64,000 nt of DNA, taken from contig NMRA01000482.1 in NCBI GenBank assembly GCA_002633005.1, positions 254,404 through 318,403 on the forward strand, written 5' to 3'. The notes below the pieces were generated by a model. The model made no database searches. It saw only the letters and a list, made by a program, of their open reading frames with translations, and was not told where the DNA came from. Origin of the DNA: Phoronis australis. Its lineage: Eukaryota > Phoronida > Phoronidae. The position numbers and the translations under genes were made by a program. This document shows positions 42,828 through 56,390 of this stretch, piece by piece; position 1 is the stretch's first letter, and each line of letters begins with the position of its first letter.

Positions 42828-43557
42828 CCAATTTTCAGTATCCTTCTGTTTACAATATTTTATATCTTAAGACGCCTTACCAACACCTAAGGCATCATAC
42901 TTGAACCATCAAGATCATAATTATACAATTCTAATTGGTATTTTTCTTTGAAGTCAATTTTGCATTGTTATTTGTTTTTTATAATGCCCGATCTTTTGGA
43001 ATTCAATAAAAATCGCTAGAGGTAATATCTTCTAGATAATTTCGGTGTTTCGCTTTGAACTCGTACCTTTCAGTCACCATTCTTTAAACATGTTTGCTCC
43101 ATCATCAGCATCAATATGCACATGGAATAATGACATAGGCAGAGGCAAGATTCGTGCAATTTCATAACACGCCGATTGCGTTCTCTTTCAAATGTGTTTT
43201 CTGTTTCATCTGGCCAACGTGATCAAACAATTTTTGAAGTTCAGCGACACCTTTGTGAAAACTGTTCGATGTAAATTACATGCACGTCGTTCCCATACAC
43301 TAAATGTTTACAGTTCATTTCATGAAAGGCTCTTTCAGCAGGGCTCTCGAAGCACAAGTGGGAAATTCAGCTTTCATTTAGGTGTACAGCATTGTGTATT
43401 TGTTGTAGCCCAATGTTATCTGAAATTTTTGATGTCACGACCGCACACAAGACAAGAGCCGACTTTGAGCAATGAGCAAAGCTTTCTATATGAAGTTTTG
43501 TGTGAGCGTAGATTTTACAGTCATGCACGGGTAGTTTGTTTAAATAGGCCTACATCA
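42828..43557. other. Upstream region of the collagen C4-like gene
   Basis: No gene recognised. The long plus-strand frame 43192-43755 runs into an inverted repeat and has no recognisable domain. Confidence 0.4.
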
Positions 43558-43681
43558 AGATTATTACGTGGCGAAGTCGTTATCCCCCATTATCTAGAGC
43601 CCGAGTGGATTTTGGAAAATTATCCAAAATCCACGAGGGCTCTAGATAAAGGGGATAACGACAGAGAACATGTAATAATCT
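43558..43681. repeat. 124-bp palindromic hairpin element
   Basis: The outer arms 'agattattac' / 'gtaataatct' and inner arms of ~40 bp (43576-43616 against 43623-43662; one indel and about three mismatches) surround a 6-nt loop. The sequence between the inner and outer arms is less paired. It could be a foldback or MITE-type element, or a hairpin-RNA source. Confidence 0.8.
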
Positions 43682-43796
43682 ATTTATACCACATACTGAA
43701 CGAGAAACATTGCAATGAATCGGCCTACCTTTCTCGACTGGCCTCGGCTTTGTAACTACTTTCTATGTCAGCCTGAATACTGGGGTCGGAGGTCGT

Positions 43797-44210
43797 GACC
43801 TTTTAAGAAAAGCCAAGCTATTTTTGTCAAACAATGCTTTTTCTCAAAATCAATTGAAAATAGAAAAAAAGTGAATCTATAAATTAAGGTTCAGCAAATA
43901 TTATAGGTTACTACACATTTTATTACGCTAAGCTTCGACTGGGAAAATATCGTCTGCTAAAGTAAGTTACCACTGGTAACCGAGTACAATGCTCAATTCA
44001 AAGGATCCCGACGACACGATACCCGCATTCAGATTGGAGATCGGTGATTTATAAGTGAGAGAACATGAGAGAAAAATTTCACTGAATCAAAATATCGTTT
44101 TTAAGGAAACATGCGTCTTATTTTTCATAGCGTATCAATGTCGGTACAATGCCCTTTGCTGAACATGCGATAGCCGATGAGTGGTGTAGTCATAGACAGA
44201 CCGCGCGCAC
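43797..44210 (-). repeat. Dispersed repeat, inverted partner at 1520-1975
   Basis: Reverse complement of the family described at 1520-1975, with the same landmarks in the opposite order. No coding frame. Confidence 0.65.
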
Positions 44211-44639
44211 GCGCTACTGCAGCTGACAACTTGACGCCATAATATGGCCACGTGACACAGCTAATCGCCGTGTGAACAAACGGGGTAAATTGTCCTTTTT
44301 AAACCGCGATATCTAACAACTAAAGAGGCTGAAAAGTGTGATTTTTCCAGAAAAATACAGAAATAAAAACCGTGACTCACACCAGTCGCGGCAAGGCTTC
44401 TTGGGCAATAGTGTTGATCACGCCTTGTGTGGTCGATCACAGATTTTGTTCATTGACAAAAAAACTGTGAAAACTTGCAGAATTTTGTCAAATCTCAAAT
44501 CCATAAACTTCGAAACTAATTACCAATGGTAAAAATCGGGCGCTCCAGAAACGTTAAGGGTAGCCAGTCAGGCTAGACGTCCATAGCTATACGTTAGTAC
44601 TAAGGCTGCTGTAGGACATTTAGGATACGCTCTCTTTTA

Positions 44640-44880
44640 CATTCACCACTTCACAACACAGGACGAGTTTCGTCTGTCCAGTTCTCTGAAACCAAATAAT
44701 GCCCTGTAACCCTCGACAACCCTCAAGGGTTAGGAGGAAAATTTGATAACTCCTTTCAAAGCCTGATAAACGGGCAAGCGTGACCGGCTACCCTTTTACG
44801 GCATCACACAGCAACTGTGGGAAAAGTCCACCCACCAGGGACCATTAAATACAGATTGTGAGATAGGGATTTTGAGTATT
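44640..44880 (-). repeat. Dispersed repeat, inverted partner at 29140-29400
   Basis: Reverse complement similarity to 29140-29400 through 'gacaaccctcaa', 'aactcctttcaaag', 'ggcaagcgtgaccg' and 'acccaccaggg'. Confidence 0.6.
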
Positions 44881-47520
44881 CAGATGCTGCTTTTATCTTT
44901 CAAAATGAAGCTCATTGTATATCATCAAGTGACAAAACAAGGATTGGAAGAAATCATCAAAATAAGGCTTAATATTCTTTCAAATGTTTAAATGTTTTTC
45001 AAAAAGTAGGCGGTGTTTCCGCGGAAATCTCATTACATATGACGGCAGTTGAGTGAGCACCCATAATGCACGAGTTAACAATCACTCACCACGGCTGCAA
45101 TTTTAGGTGGGGGTGCACCACAACAAAATAAACACCAAAGTAAAAAAAACATACTAAATCCAACTAAGCTTGAAAATATTTGGAATTGTGTTGAAAAGGC
45201 TATATTTGGGCTTAAGGTTCGACTATTTAACATGTGCTAAAATTCGCCTGAATAGGTGGTTACAAAATTAGGACTCTCATTCCATCATGACTGCCTGGAG
45301 GCTACTTCATTAGAGATTGAGGGTTGAACTTGTTTTCTTTGGTCGATCAGCTCATGAAAGCTTCAGTCGCAATTTTCAACACTACAGTACTGTTCGAAAA
45401 AACCGTCATGATGTTATCTTCAATTCAACATTGGTGTTGGCTGTCAATAGTAGGTTTGGTGATGACGTATCTGCCTACTGTTATGACGAGAGTTGGACCC
45501 ACTGACAGGAATATAAATGAACGGCCATATGTCACATTTTCAAAAATTTTGTACGATTTGTATTTTTTCCCGATTCAGGTAACCAGTTGGGACAATTAAG
45601 CACCTGATTTTTTTCAAAACTATGTGCTTGGATTATCCGGTGTGCCCATTGTATGGTCCGGGGGAGATGAAAACGAATAAAATTGACCAGGTCCCTCGCC
45701 GCGTAATAATTTTCAACTCCAAATGATGTCATTTTTAACAAGACACGTATCGTTTCCCTGTCAATGCACATACCCTTCCTTATTCTTTTGATGAACTTAA
45801 GAAAAAATAGCTATCAGCAACAAATCGCGTTGTTACACGACCAATGATACGAGCTCGACTGTTGTAAACCGTTTAAAACAAACCAAATATCTTTTCGAGA
45901 TTTTTCCTTCTCATCCTAAATTAGGACCATTTGTGCACGACAGATGTCCATTATTGTATTTTATTGTATTGTAACAACGACTGTGTTTGGCTCTGTGCGC
46001 AGACTTACTCAGTGATCCGAAAGAACTCGGTATGCCTATGTATCTTCCAAGGTGAAGTCTGTCCAGCCCTAAGGTCCAAGGCTAACTTGTTTAGACTGTA
46101 CTAGTGTTTTTATAAAAACTGGTGTGAACTTTCAATAATCATAGTGTTTTATTTTAATTTACAATTTTCCACAAAACAAATAAAATACATAAATGAATGA
46201 TCCTGTTGAACAATCAATGTGTTTTGTAGTCTGTACTCCCCATACAAGGTGGATGGTCACATACAAAATGTAGGCTGCATACTATTGACTTTGCGATTCG
46301 GCCAGATCAAGCACATACGACTTTTAATCGGGCTGTAAGCCTGCATCGAGAATCAATCGAATGTCTTAGTCGGTTGACGAGGCGGATCCGACGAAGTCAA
46401 TCAAGCGTACCCATGCGGTCAAAATGAAGAATAAATGTTGAGGAACTTTAGAACCAAATATGAGAATGACTTTAAATGCGTAGCCGGTCATCTAAAACTA
46501 ATAGCCAAGAGGAATTAAAGTTATGAAAGACCTTATCAATAAATCTGTGTACTAAGCCACATATTAACACAACTACAGGATTGAACTCGGTATAAATACA
46601 AAATTTCTGAAAATAAAAAGTCAGAATTTGATTGTTTAATGTCATATAAAGTGACTGTACCTCATATTCATGCCAAAACAACGGTAACAATAACATGGTT
46701 GAACTATGTTTGACATAAACCTAATGTAAAGAAACGACTACAGCTTTCTAAATTATTTCGCTTTCGTTTCATGCAACTTTTGAGTTATTTGAGGATATTC
46801 CTACTTTAAAAACAAGTGCAGACTTTGACAGAGTAATGCGTAGAGCGCAGCATTTAAAACTTTCACATGTATCCAATATAAGTACGTACTTAAACTTATG
46901 ACGGAAATGAGAGAAGAGCATTTTACAGAAGTGATCGGTAACTTGGAATTCACCACATTTCCACGAGTGAATATAGGGTCAAAATGCGTAATTGGTTCAC
47001 GTCTGTGGCCCGTCTCAGTTTTACCTTGCTCCTCAGTACTTCAAGAATAACTGGTAGACCTAACACCCACGACCCCCCCGACAGGAGTGCGAGCACCAAC
47101 CACTGCAGCTGGTAGCTGGTATGAGTTGAGTACAAAAATAGCTCGCCACTACCGCGTCAATTTTTAAAGAAACCAACCAGAACCAATAACAGAATTTGGC
47201 CGGAAGCAAACGACAAAATGCGCTTAACATGCGTCAGTGAAGCTCGTATATAATGCTTTACAAACGCACGCAAAACCATGCACTGAAACGCACAATTAAA
47301 GATACTGGCGAAAATTTCACTAATCACATTGAGGAATACAGCTTTGGACTTCACTTGTGTGCTCACACAACAGACAATCTGCAACCAAAATCTCAAAACA
47401 CGCCACACACGAAATATCACTAATTACTCCACTTTAAAACACAATGCATTCACTGTCACTACCTTGAAGAGCTTGGCTTAATTCTTACAAAAATGAGAAT
47501 ATGGACTGGCTTTAGAAAGG
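44881..47520. other. No gene recognised
   Basis: A/T-rich intergenic sequence. Open frames on either strand are below 95 codons and show no domain. A minus-strand hydrophobic frame at 47157-47420 has no support as a gene. Confidence 0.45.
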
Positions 47521-47656
47521 TATTACTATTGAATTTACCTAGTACATAAATTAACTTTGCACCACAAATAATTAGTTTAGGCCACTAAAAGTTAATTTAC
47601 ACTGCATATAATAAATTTACGGCATTACTAATTAACTTACGTCAGTAACAAGAACT
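47521..47656. repeat. Degenerate short tandem repeat
   Basis: About five diverged units of roughly 22-25 bp built around 'aatttac' or 'ttaactt' followed by 'gNNctantaa'. Confidence 0.4.
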
Positions 47657-48960
47657 AATTAAGCAAGCATTTACGTGCATAACGTTCACCCATTTGGCCA
47701 ATCATAGAGATGCGTCCACAAGAGCAAGGCAAACAGTGTCCTTCTGAGGGTGTTAATACGGTAGGTGGCGCAGAATACGTCATATCCATACCAAAATGAA
47801 TAGATGCAATCACCATCACAACAGAAAGTTGTTTACCACATTTCAACAAAAACTCAATAGACTCTGAAGATACAGATGCAAACATAAAAGCTAAAATTGC
47901 CACTAGGGGTACAGTGGTTGTAAGAACCGCCCAAAAAGTCCTATTGGGTATAGAAAACTAATTCTTCCAAAATTTCGAAAAGATCCTTCAAAGGAGTAGG
48001 AAGATAAGCCCAGAAAGCAAAAAGACAAAAATAGCCACCAACTAGGAAACATCAAAATTGCCAAATCCCTTCACAAATCAAGGTCTTCTTTTCATCAACA
48101 AAAAAGTCACTGTAAAAATAGCCACTGGGTGGTGCAAAATACACCAAATCCATACGAAAACGGAATACTAAAGCACTCTCCTTAACAGAAACCTACATGT
48201 ATTTGCCAAATTTCATAAAAATCCATGAATGAACTCGATCTTCGAAGTAGTTTGGTGGACAGAGAAACAGATGCCAAACATGGACTTGAAACTGTTAAAA
48301 ATCACCACTAGGAGGCGCACATTATACGGAAAATCTGTTCGAAAATGGAAAGGCAATGTCATCACCTTAATAGAAACCTATTTGCCTCATTTCATTAAAA
48401 TACATCAAATAAACTCTGAAGATACACAGGAAAATGTAAAAAATAAAATTGCCACTAGGGGACACACCAATCACGAGATAGGGATATCACTCCTCATCAT
48501 CTGCTGTTAGCACCATACAGACACATCTGCCAAACTTCATGAAGTTCCTGCAAAGGTATAAGGAGATTCAGTGGTCTATGCAAACCGAAACAAAATCCCA
48601 CTAAGGGCCGCCAGAGTACTCAAACACGCCTGAAAATCAACATCAACTGACGTATCCTAATCAGAACACACCTACTAATTTTCATAATGATCCTTCCAGC
48701 GGTTTGGCAGATAGAAAGGCAGATGGGAAAAATGAAATTCAAAAGATGGCCACAAGGTGGCGCAGAATCGTCAAAGACTTCTCAAAATGCAAAGGTGTTG
48801 TCGCGTTCATAACAGAAACCTATTTGCCAAATTGTATGAAAATCCATCCAAGAATTACAAAGATTCGGAGGCAATCGTCAAAAACTAAAATTGCCACTAG
48901 AGGGCATAGCTGTAAACGGATCAGTCCGAAAGTCATCCTCAACTGTCATCAGCTGCATGG
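47657..48960 (-). repeat. Tandem ~145-bp repeats carrying CCACTAG-type motifs
   Basis: Eight units each hold a CCAcTAGgGGgCgC-like core at 47757, 47900, 48122, 48305, 48452, 48598, 48750 and 48894. The steps are 143, 222, 183, 147, 146, 152 and 144 bp. Most units also share 'aacctatttgcc-aaatttcat-aaaatccat' and 'aaaattgccacta'. The same family lies in the opposite orientation in LRRC40 introns 3 and 8. Confidence 0.75.
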
Positions 48961-49382
48961 GAACGCACCTGCCAAATCAAACGGAGATCCTGCAAGAGGT
49001 TTAGGAGATCCAGCTGCGGACGCCGGACAGACAGATGACAGCTGTAGCCCAAGCGCCACGTATAAATATGGGGACACACAATAAGGAAAATTTTCCAAAG
49101 ATATGCCCAGAATGTTTCTTTGAGAGAAAAAGTACGTTTGATTGAATCCGTATACTTCCACCATTTTCACAGGAAATGGACACTTTAACACGGTAACTAA
49201 ATTAAATGTGAAGAACATGTGGGAACATGGTAGAGTATATTTATTCTATATTACTATTCGTTAACCTGTGTTCGTTGTAGCATTACAGATACCTATGTTA
49301 AACGTGATTTAGTATTGTTGAAGAAATAAGGAACCACTTCTGATACAAAGACTCTTTCTTGTATAGTTATCAATACTGAATC

Positions 49383-49586
49383 ATGATGACTGACATCAAA
49401 TGTCCCGCACCAAGATGTGATATGGCCTGGCCCATGACAACAGTCTCTGAAGTCCTGAAACTCCTTGACATGCTTGAAAGCACCACTCACCCAGCAAGCA
49501 CGCCTGCAACAACGCCCAAGGACACAGGGGTCAAAGCAGAGAAAGTGAAGCGTTCAGTCATCAGAGAAACATCCAGCTCGTCATAA
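49383..49586 (+). pseudogene. Possible retroelement gag N-terminal fragment
   Basis: A 67-codon frame begins 'MMTDIKCPAPRCDMAW', ends with 'KAEKVKRSVI' and has a Ser/Thr/Pro-rich spacer. The CPxxxC start and the 'KxEKVxRP'-like end recall the N-terminus of gag-like proteins of some invertebrate LTR elements. The frame then stops. Assignment is from memory of the family's look and is weak. Confidence 0.3.
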
Positions 49587-52400
49587 ACATGGTAAAAATC
49601 ATATCAATTACAGGAGCGTTCCCCACTGTAAGTTTGAAAAGATTCTGTTTTAAGAACCAAGTGTTTCATGTTTACATACATAAGCTTGCTTATCTATTCT
49701 GAATTATTGCAGCTGTAAGATTTTATTTTCAATGCTAATGTTAATGATACTTTTAATGAAATAATCCTAAAAATATGCATACCATAGGGTAAAACTCACC
49801 AATAAACAAAACTTACATACCTTCACACTCCAGCCTCTCAATAATTCAAGGCACGTCAAGCTTTTCATCAAAAACAAGTATGGAAATACATGTAGCATTC
49901 TACTGAAGTTGAACAGGCGCTTCTATCCAAGCAGAAGGTGAGTAGAAAATGATTCATCCGAGAGAAGACATACGGCAAGTGGACTGTTAGCCCAGGAGCT
50001 ACTGAATGAAAAGGCCAAGCTCTGGAAAACTGAGAGACCAAATGACTGTTGACTCTTCCGGTAGAAAGAATGGCAAATGACGATGAAGGTGATAGAATAA
50101 TAGTAGTAGAAGACTTCCCATTACTACTGATATATCAATCAGAAAATCAGCGAAATCAGCAAGACTGATAAAAGAAAAATATGATCTTTTTAGATGCCAC
50201 ATGAGACTTCTCTGCATGACCTTCTTCTGCTTTTGTCAGCACAAATGCTGGATATGATGTGGTAGCTGCAGCACTCATGAAAAATGAAGACACAGCATAT
50301 CTTTGCAGGACACCCAACCTGTCGACTCTGTCCAATGCCGCTGTTTAAGTCCCTGAATTCAAGAAATTCTATGCTCAAATAATATAGGAAAGGAGGTTCA
50401 GAGAATCCCTGTTGACAGACAGCATGAGATATACATATCAACGACGGAATCACAAACACCGATGCCTACATAACAACTGTCCCAGAGACAATTTTCAAAG
50501 CAACCAGATTCATTGACCTGGCAATGAAAAATCGCTGGCTACAATGACCACAAAAATTGTGATGGTAAGGCTAGAGACCTGTTAGAATGCTGCCTAGTAA
50601 ACGAGCCTTCGGAAGGCTACATGCTAGCGCAGAAACCGCTTAAACAAAGATAAGGAAAGGAAGAAGTTATTTCGCAAGCATGGACAAAAAATTTTGAAAC
50701 AAAAACAAATAAGTAGCGTGGAAAAGTATGCTGTTTTGCCGCCTACACAGGTATAGAGGAATATTGTCAGCACTTGGTTGAGTTTAAAGTCTTTTGTGGA
50801 AAAGCTGCTAGAGCACATTCAGAATAGATGGAAAAGAAAAATGGCGATTAGAAAGAAAAACAAAAACATGCCGTGGTTAGATGACATTATCACATTCATT
50901 GACAGAGCTGTAGATAAGGAATGCGTCCACAGATTTCCGACCAATCAGGCATTCAGTATGCCACCTCAATAACGACAGCAGAGATCAGGTAGTGCCTTTT
51001 AAACAAATGCTAAACATAAGGGGATAATGCCTAGGGGGTGTCATCAATCAGCGTCACATATGGCAAGCCTGGCCACTACCTAAATCATTGCCATAACTTC
51101 ATGGCCATGTCTGTAAAAGACAGGTGGCATTTTAAGGTTATCTAAAAGACTATGGGTCAATGGTTGGTAAAAAACATGGGGTGGATCGTAGAATAGTAAT
51201 TAAGCAGGACGTTATTTTTCCCCTGTAAATTATAAATGAACAGCTGAAGGGGAACTGAAAGAATTTCCACGAACACGACGTGAAAAGCTGTTTATTCGAT
51301 GTGCAATATCAGCTTGTGCAATATAGAGCATATCTTATTTTAATCTCATCACTCTGTTAAACAGCTAATGCTACATGGCGCTTTAGCTATTTTAAGATGT
51401 ATTCCTAAATCTCTCTAGTCCGTCCACCTGGTGTTTGTCCATACCAATGTTATTTCATCATTTACAAGTTGTTTATAATGACTAAAAGTATAACCGAGTC
51501 ATATACATATTTAGTCGCTCTAGTCAGATCATTTACAAGATATAGTATAACTTTAGTCAGTAAGCAATGACTACGATATCAAAACCTATTTTGTCATTAA
51601 GAGCTAGTCCAAATTTACAAAATGATGAAACTGTTTTGTACAGTATTAAAACACCCCTTGACACTTGTAAGGTATGGCATGCTAAGGCTGGGACATCTTG
51701 TCAAACACATACAATCTTGCTACTTGCTGAGCTTCTTGCTGAAAACCACTTCTCAAGTTTATAACTTGGGTGTGTGCAATGACCGCCCAGAGAATGCCCA
51801 CAAATTTCAAAAAAAAGTATCTGGTTTGAAAGGCAACAAATGCAATAGTTTTGCACATAAGATTTTGACTTTAAATATCAAAAAAGGATATTTGCTATCT
51901 TTGGCAGAAAGTAAAGATCAATGAGTTCATCGTGACATACTATCAATGATGCTCTGACTAAATAAAAGCAGTTAGAAAACCAAACCAAGAGCTTACATAG
52001 TGAATTAAAAGTTGATAACAAAATCAAATGATCAAACAGTACAAATTGAATGTGAAACACAAAGATCAAAAGTTTTTTAACAAACAAATATTTCTCTTCG
52101 GAAGTATGTTGAAAACTTATATGGAGTATGTGTAGGACTTTCCAATCAAGAAAATTCAAATTTCGGAACATACTCTTCTTCGTTTCAAATTAGGAACCTC
52201 AAAGAGATAAAAATCCAGGCCAGAATGTGCTCTGCTGTTTATACAGAAGTATGGTCTAGAACTGGAAAGTCTCACAGGTGAAGATTGTGAAGGACAAAGG
52301 CCTGATATCCAATATTCTAAAGTTACACATTTGGACAAAAACATGACTTAGAGAAGTACCATATACCACCTGGACCAATTCTGTCTCAGTGACGCATTTT
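49587..52400. other. No gene recognised; scattered degenerate frames
   Basis: Several short frames (for example 50778-50972 and 51622-51924) have protein-like composition but are interrupted on all sides. These may be decayed remains of the element starting at 49383. Confidence 0.35.
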
Positions 52401-52429
52401 ATCACCAACTTTCCATTATTTGTGACGGT

Positions 52430-54000
52430 ATTCCAAAATCATACCTTATAAAGCAACAACACTCAAATTTAAATTCTATTTGCTATGTCGAGAGAACACC
52501 CGGTGAACCTGAGGGGGCAGAAATCAATGTTGAAATAGAAGCTAAATTTGCAATCCTTTCTCAATAGACATCCGGATGTCAAACAAAGAGGTCAAAAACT
52601 AAAATTCTGTGTGAAATTTTGAGGTGATAGAACCAATATGTCCCGAAAGCATAGCATGTGTGTCATGAATTTTTCTATATTTCGCCAAAATTTTGACGTT
52701 AAAGAAAACACAAGTACACTTACCATCATGTGGTGAAGGGTCATGGAAGTTATGAAATGTATAAGGAGTCATTTTGTAATGTTTGGAAAGCTATGAACTA
52801 TCTCCACGATCAAGGACATGTCACAGTTGATGACGTGCAGTGTAACCTGAATGTTAACCTGGCAGCAGATTACATGTTCCTTTTGTTGGTACTTCGTATG
52901 AGTGGAGCAACTTCAAACCGTGCTTGCATTTGACTGTAAAGTGTATCACAAAAGCTGCTGGGACATGTGAAAGCCATATGAACATAACAACTCATTCCCA
53001 ATGCTGCGAACACTAGAAAACATGAAGTCAATGTTGCTTATCAAATTCATTTGGATGCAAATATTTGTACTAGTCAAACTTCCACCGTCTCATGTTATTG
53101 TTGACTAGCTTCATCTCTTGCTTCGCAAAACTGATAGACTGATGGAAAAGTTTATTAAGAAATTGACATTCTGGAAAAGTATGGTGGAACAGGTAAATCA
53201 CTGTGTCACCCAGAATTTCATTTGAATCGGTTAGTCAAGTGAATCTAGTAAAGCGGTGTAAGCTTCAAGATTTGGGAAATTAAAGTATCTGGAGGATAAG
53301 GTTCCAAGCACTTTTATTGTGCCAGGTTGGTTGGAGATGAGAAAAAGAGACTCCACACTTCACTCCCTGCTGCACTAGTTAACATTTTAAATCCCAGTAC
53401 AGAGGGTCATTAAACTTTGGCAAGATTTCAATGTCACCTATCATTCTATTGTTCTTTTGTCAAACGATCAAGCTCTCTGCTGTGAGGAACTTTTTCATAT
53501 GAACAGGTTATGAAGGTTAGCGCATTACACCATACACACACATACTGGTTTACCATCTCCCTCATTTGTGTGCGTCTCCTAATGGTCTGCGAAACTTCAG
53601 AGCGCAGGGTATGGAGAAGCTAAATGACATTAAGTGCATTCATAACCATAAATCAAATAAATTCAGTGCTTGTTTTGACGTTCTGAAAACATCTTGGAGA
53701 CAAGATAAGCTGGCTAACAAAAAACGTAAATCTCATAAATATAAAAAATCAGATTCAGATTACTGGGAGAAAATTGTTTTCGAGAAGCGAAAGAAAATGA
53801 ATTTTTTTGCAGGCTGCAGAACCAGATTGTCACACGCCAAGTCCTTCATTTAATATTGACTGTGTGTCACTATCAGAGCTAAAAGAGTAAATAAAAGAAC
53901 TTGGTCTAAAAACTAAGTTAAGAAGTGAAGCAAAATTGCGAGATCTTCTGAGAATACATTTGAAAGGTGACAAAAGTATTATCCCAGCACAATATTAATT
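52430..54000 (+). pseudogene. Degenerate coding-like region of unknown family
   Basis: Consecutive plus-strand frames at about 52484-52567, 52730-52933, 53566-53853 and 53810-53998 have coding-like composition but are split by stops and frame changes. The last segment contains 'LKTKLRSEAKLRDLLR', preceded by an in-frame stop; its look recalls a SAP-type DNA-binding helix. It follows a 'ttttttgcag' acceptor-like sequence. Could be a dead transposon gene or a host pseudogene. Confidence 0.3.
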
Positions 54001-54580
54001 GCACGAATATATTTATGTTATTTTTAGTGCCAAAAATGTCATTTGTAAATGACATAATACAAAACTGAAGTTGCATTTATATGGGAGTAGTGTTCATCTT
54101 TTATTAAAGTACATTTTATTTTCTTACTTAAACACAAATGATTATTCCACAGGTGCTGTAATCTGATTCTTGTATGCAGTTATTTTTCAGAAAAGTTTAT
54201 TATATATACATGCATACATGAACCTAGAAAACGCAAAGGAAATGGTACCTCAAGATAGAAATTTGTAACATTTACATTTTGTGTTCTTTGTACTCATTTA
54301 TGGTGTTGATTTGGTGTTAACTGATGTTGCTGTTATCACGAAAACTCTCTTATACATGCAAACATAGGGCTGCATGTTCCATTCTAGTGATTTGCAGTTT
54401 AATCTTAACAGCAGCTGTTTAAACCAGTATTATTGGCATTTGATATGTTTATCGTTAAATATATTAAAGTTATATTATTTGGACAAAATGGTTCATTAAC
54501 TTTGTTTTTACAGGCTACTATAAGCCCTTGTTTCAGTTTCTGGAATCCTTGGTCAATTGTTACACCTACTAGTGATTCAG
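54001..54580. other. No gene recognised
   Basis: A/T-rich sequence with only short open frames. Nothing supportable. Confidence 0.4.
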
Positions 54581-54590
54581 AACTCGGAAG

Positions 54591-54970
54591 ACGCGGAATA
54601 TCCAGCAAATTCGCTGTTTTCGGTGTAGGGCAAAGTCGTGCAAAGTTCTGCACCGATTACTGAAAACTCAACCCTGAAAATCGGGTTTTTCTATTTCCAT
54701 ACTAAGGGAGGGCCAGAGGACCTAGGAATAGAGAGGCATCGATTTTCAACAGTTGGTTTTCCTGCCATAGACATTTTAAATGGGGACGCGGAATCTCCGG
54801 CAAATTCGCTGTTTTTCGGTGTAGAGCAGTCGTGCAAAGTACTGCGGCGATTGACAAAAACTGAAGGGTTGAAAGTCGAGTTTTTTCAATTGCCCTACTA
54901 AAGGAGGGCCAAAGGACCTAGGAATGGAAGGGCATCGATTTTCAAAGGTTGGTTTGAAATCGACTGGAAT
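54591..54970 (+). repeat. Tandem dimer, 195-bp unit
   Basis: The 'acgcggaat' start recurs at 54591 and 54786. Both units share 'cagcaaattcgctgttttcgg', 'gtcgtgcaaagt', 'gagggccagaggacctagg' and 'ggcatcgattttcaa' with moderate divergence. Confidence 0.8.
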
Positions 54971-56390
54971 GCATAGACGGATGGGTGAAGGGGCCGAGGG
55001 AGCCCAGGTCTCCCTCACCAGGCATGATAATGCTGTTTTCAGGGTTTCAATGAGTTTGCCCTTTAAAAATTGACCTCACCCCTTCACGAAGCCCTTTGAA
55101 AATCTCGGTAGGGACCTCCAGCATCACATCTAGATCTGACAGTACTATAAGTCTTCTTCATCTTCGAATGAATATGATACCTTTAAAGACAACGAATTTC
55201 AACGTATGCTTAGAAAGAACTAGTACAACCCTAACCTAAATTTCGGCAACCTACTTTTGGAAGGTGCAAGTGCCTAGCGAACACTTTGTTCCTTTCCGTT
55301 TGACATCGAACACGTAACTTAAGTTTTCTAATCTATTATCAAACAAAAACAAGACAAAAACTATATTCACTGGATCGGGTGGGTTTATCTCAAAATTGGG
55401 CCATCTATTGTTCTGCCCAAACTTGCCACTTGTCTCGTGACAACGCCTTTGACGCTTTATTGAAAAGTGTCCATTATTTTTTTCCATTATATCTAATCAT
55501 TTCTCTTTCAGTTGCTATTACTTGTTACTTTGTTGTGAGCATCCATTCTGGCGTGCCATGTCGTGGGGATTTTGCAGTTTTTTCCTTACGCGCTGATCTT
55601 CAGAGCATTTCGTAGTCATTGGGTATCCGTGTTTAAAGTAGGGACAACGCCCTACACTGTGTCCTGAGGGAGCAGGACATTCCACAAGTGTTCTGTCAAT
55701 GCCTCACCCTAAGCGGATGTGCCTTTGTTGATAGTATTTTCAAGTGTCTGTTTAGTCCTGTCACTGCCGGTAAACATTGATTACTCATTTCCGACAATAA
55801 TATAAACATGCATGACTGGGTGTCCACGGACTTGTGTACTATTATGCCAGAGGGCCAAGCACAGCACTTGGTCACCCCTCCAGGATCATATGTCGCAGCT
55901 CCTAATTGCTGACAATCACGTGGCTCACCACCATTGCAACAACCCCACACAGCCCCACCATAACCCCTGGCGGAGCACGGTGTTGTTGCCAGCCGATCAT
56001 AACCCGGGCGACGTGACTGACACGTCGTCTTCTTGCCCCAGATTCCAGGGATTTCAAACATGGGTTATCAATTAGTTCTCAAGGATACCACTGAAAAGTA
56101 AACTAGGCTAGGGCCTTTCAAACCATTATCCTGGACTCCGAAGAACTGAAGAAGCTGATGGGTGAGATTTGATTTTAACATTGAAGTTATTATCTGTTAA
56201 TTATTGCTTTATCAAGGAGTATTTCTAGTTATCTTAACAACAAGAAATATTAATTTTTCCCAATTACTTCAGTCATGGTTATGGGAAACAGTGCTGGCGG
56301 GAGAGGACCGCATTCACCAGACCCCTTAATTCATAACAGCAACCAAACACGCTCGCTGCACTTCAAGGCAACGAGCGAGTGCCGCAGAAT
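54971..56390. other. No gene recognised
   Basis: A locally more G/C-rich stretch at 55800-56075 is open on both strands but shows no domain. It lies upstream of the gag relic and could be that element's leader or LTR remains. Confidence 0.35.

Noticed and set aside
43192-43755. 187-codon plus-strand open frame
   Set aside because: No recognisable domain. It runs through the 124-bp palindrome, and the composition looks like translated repeat sequence.
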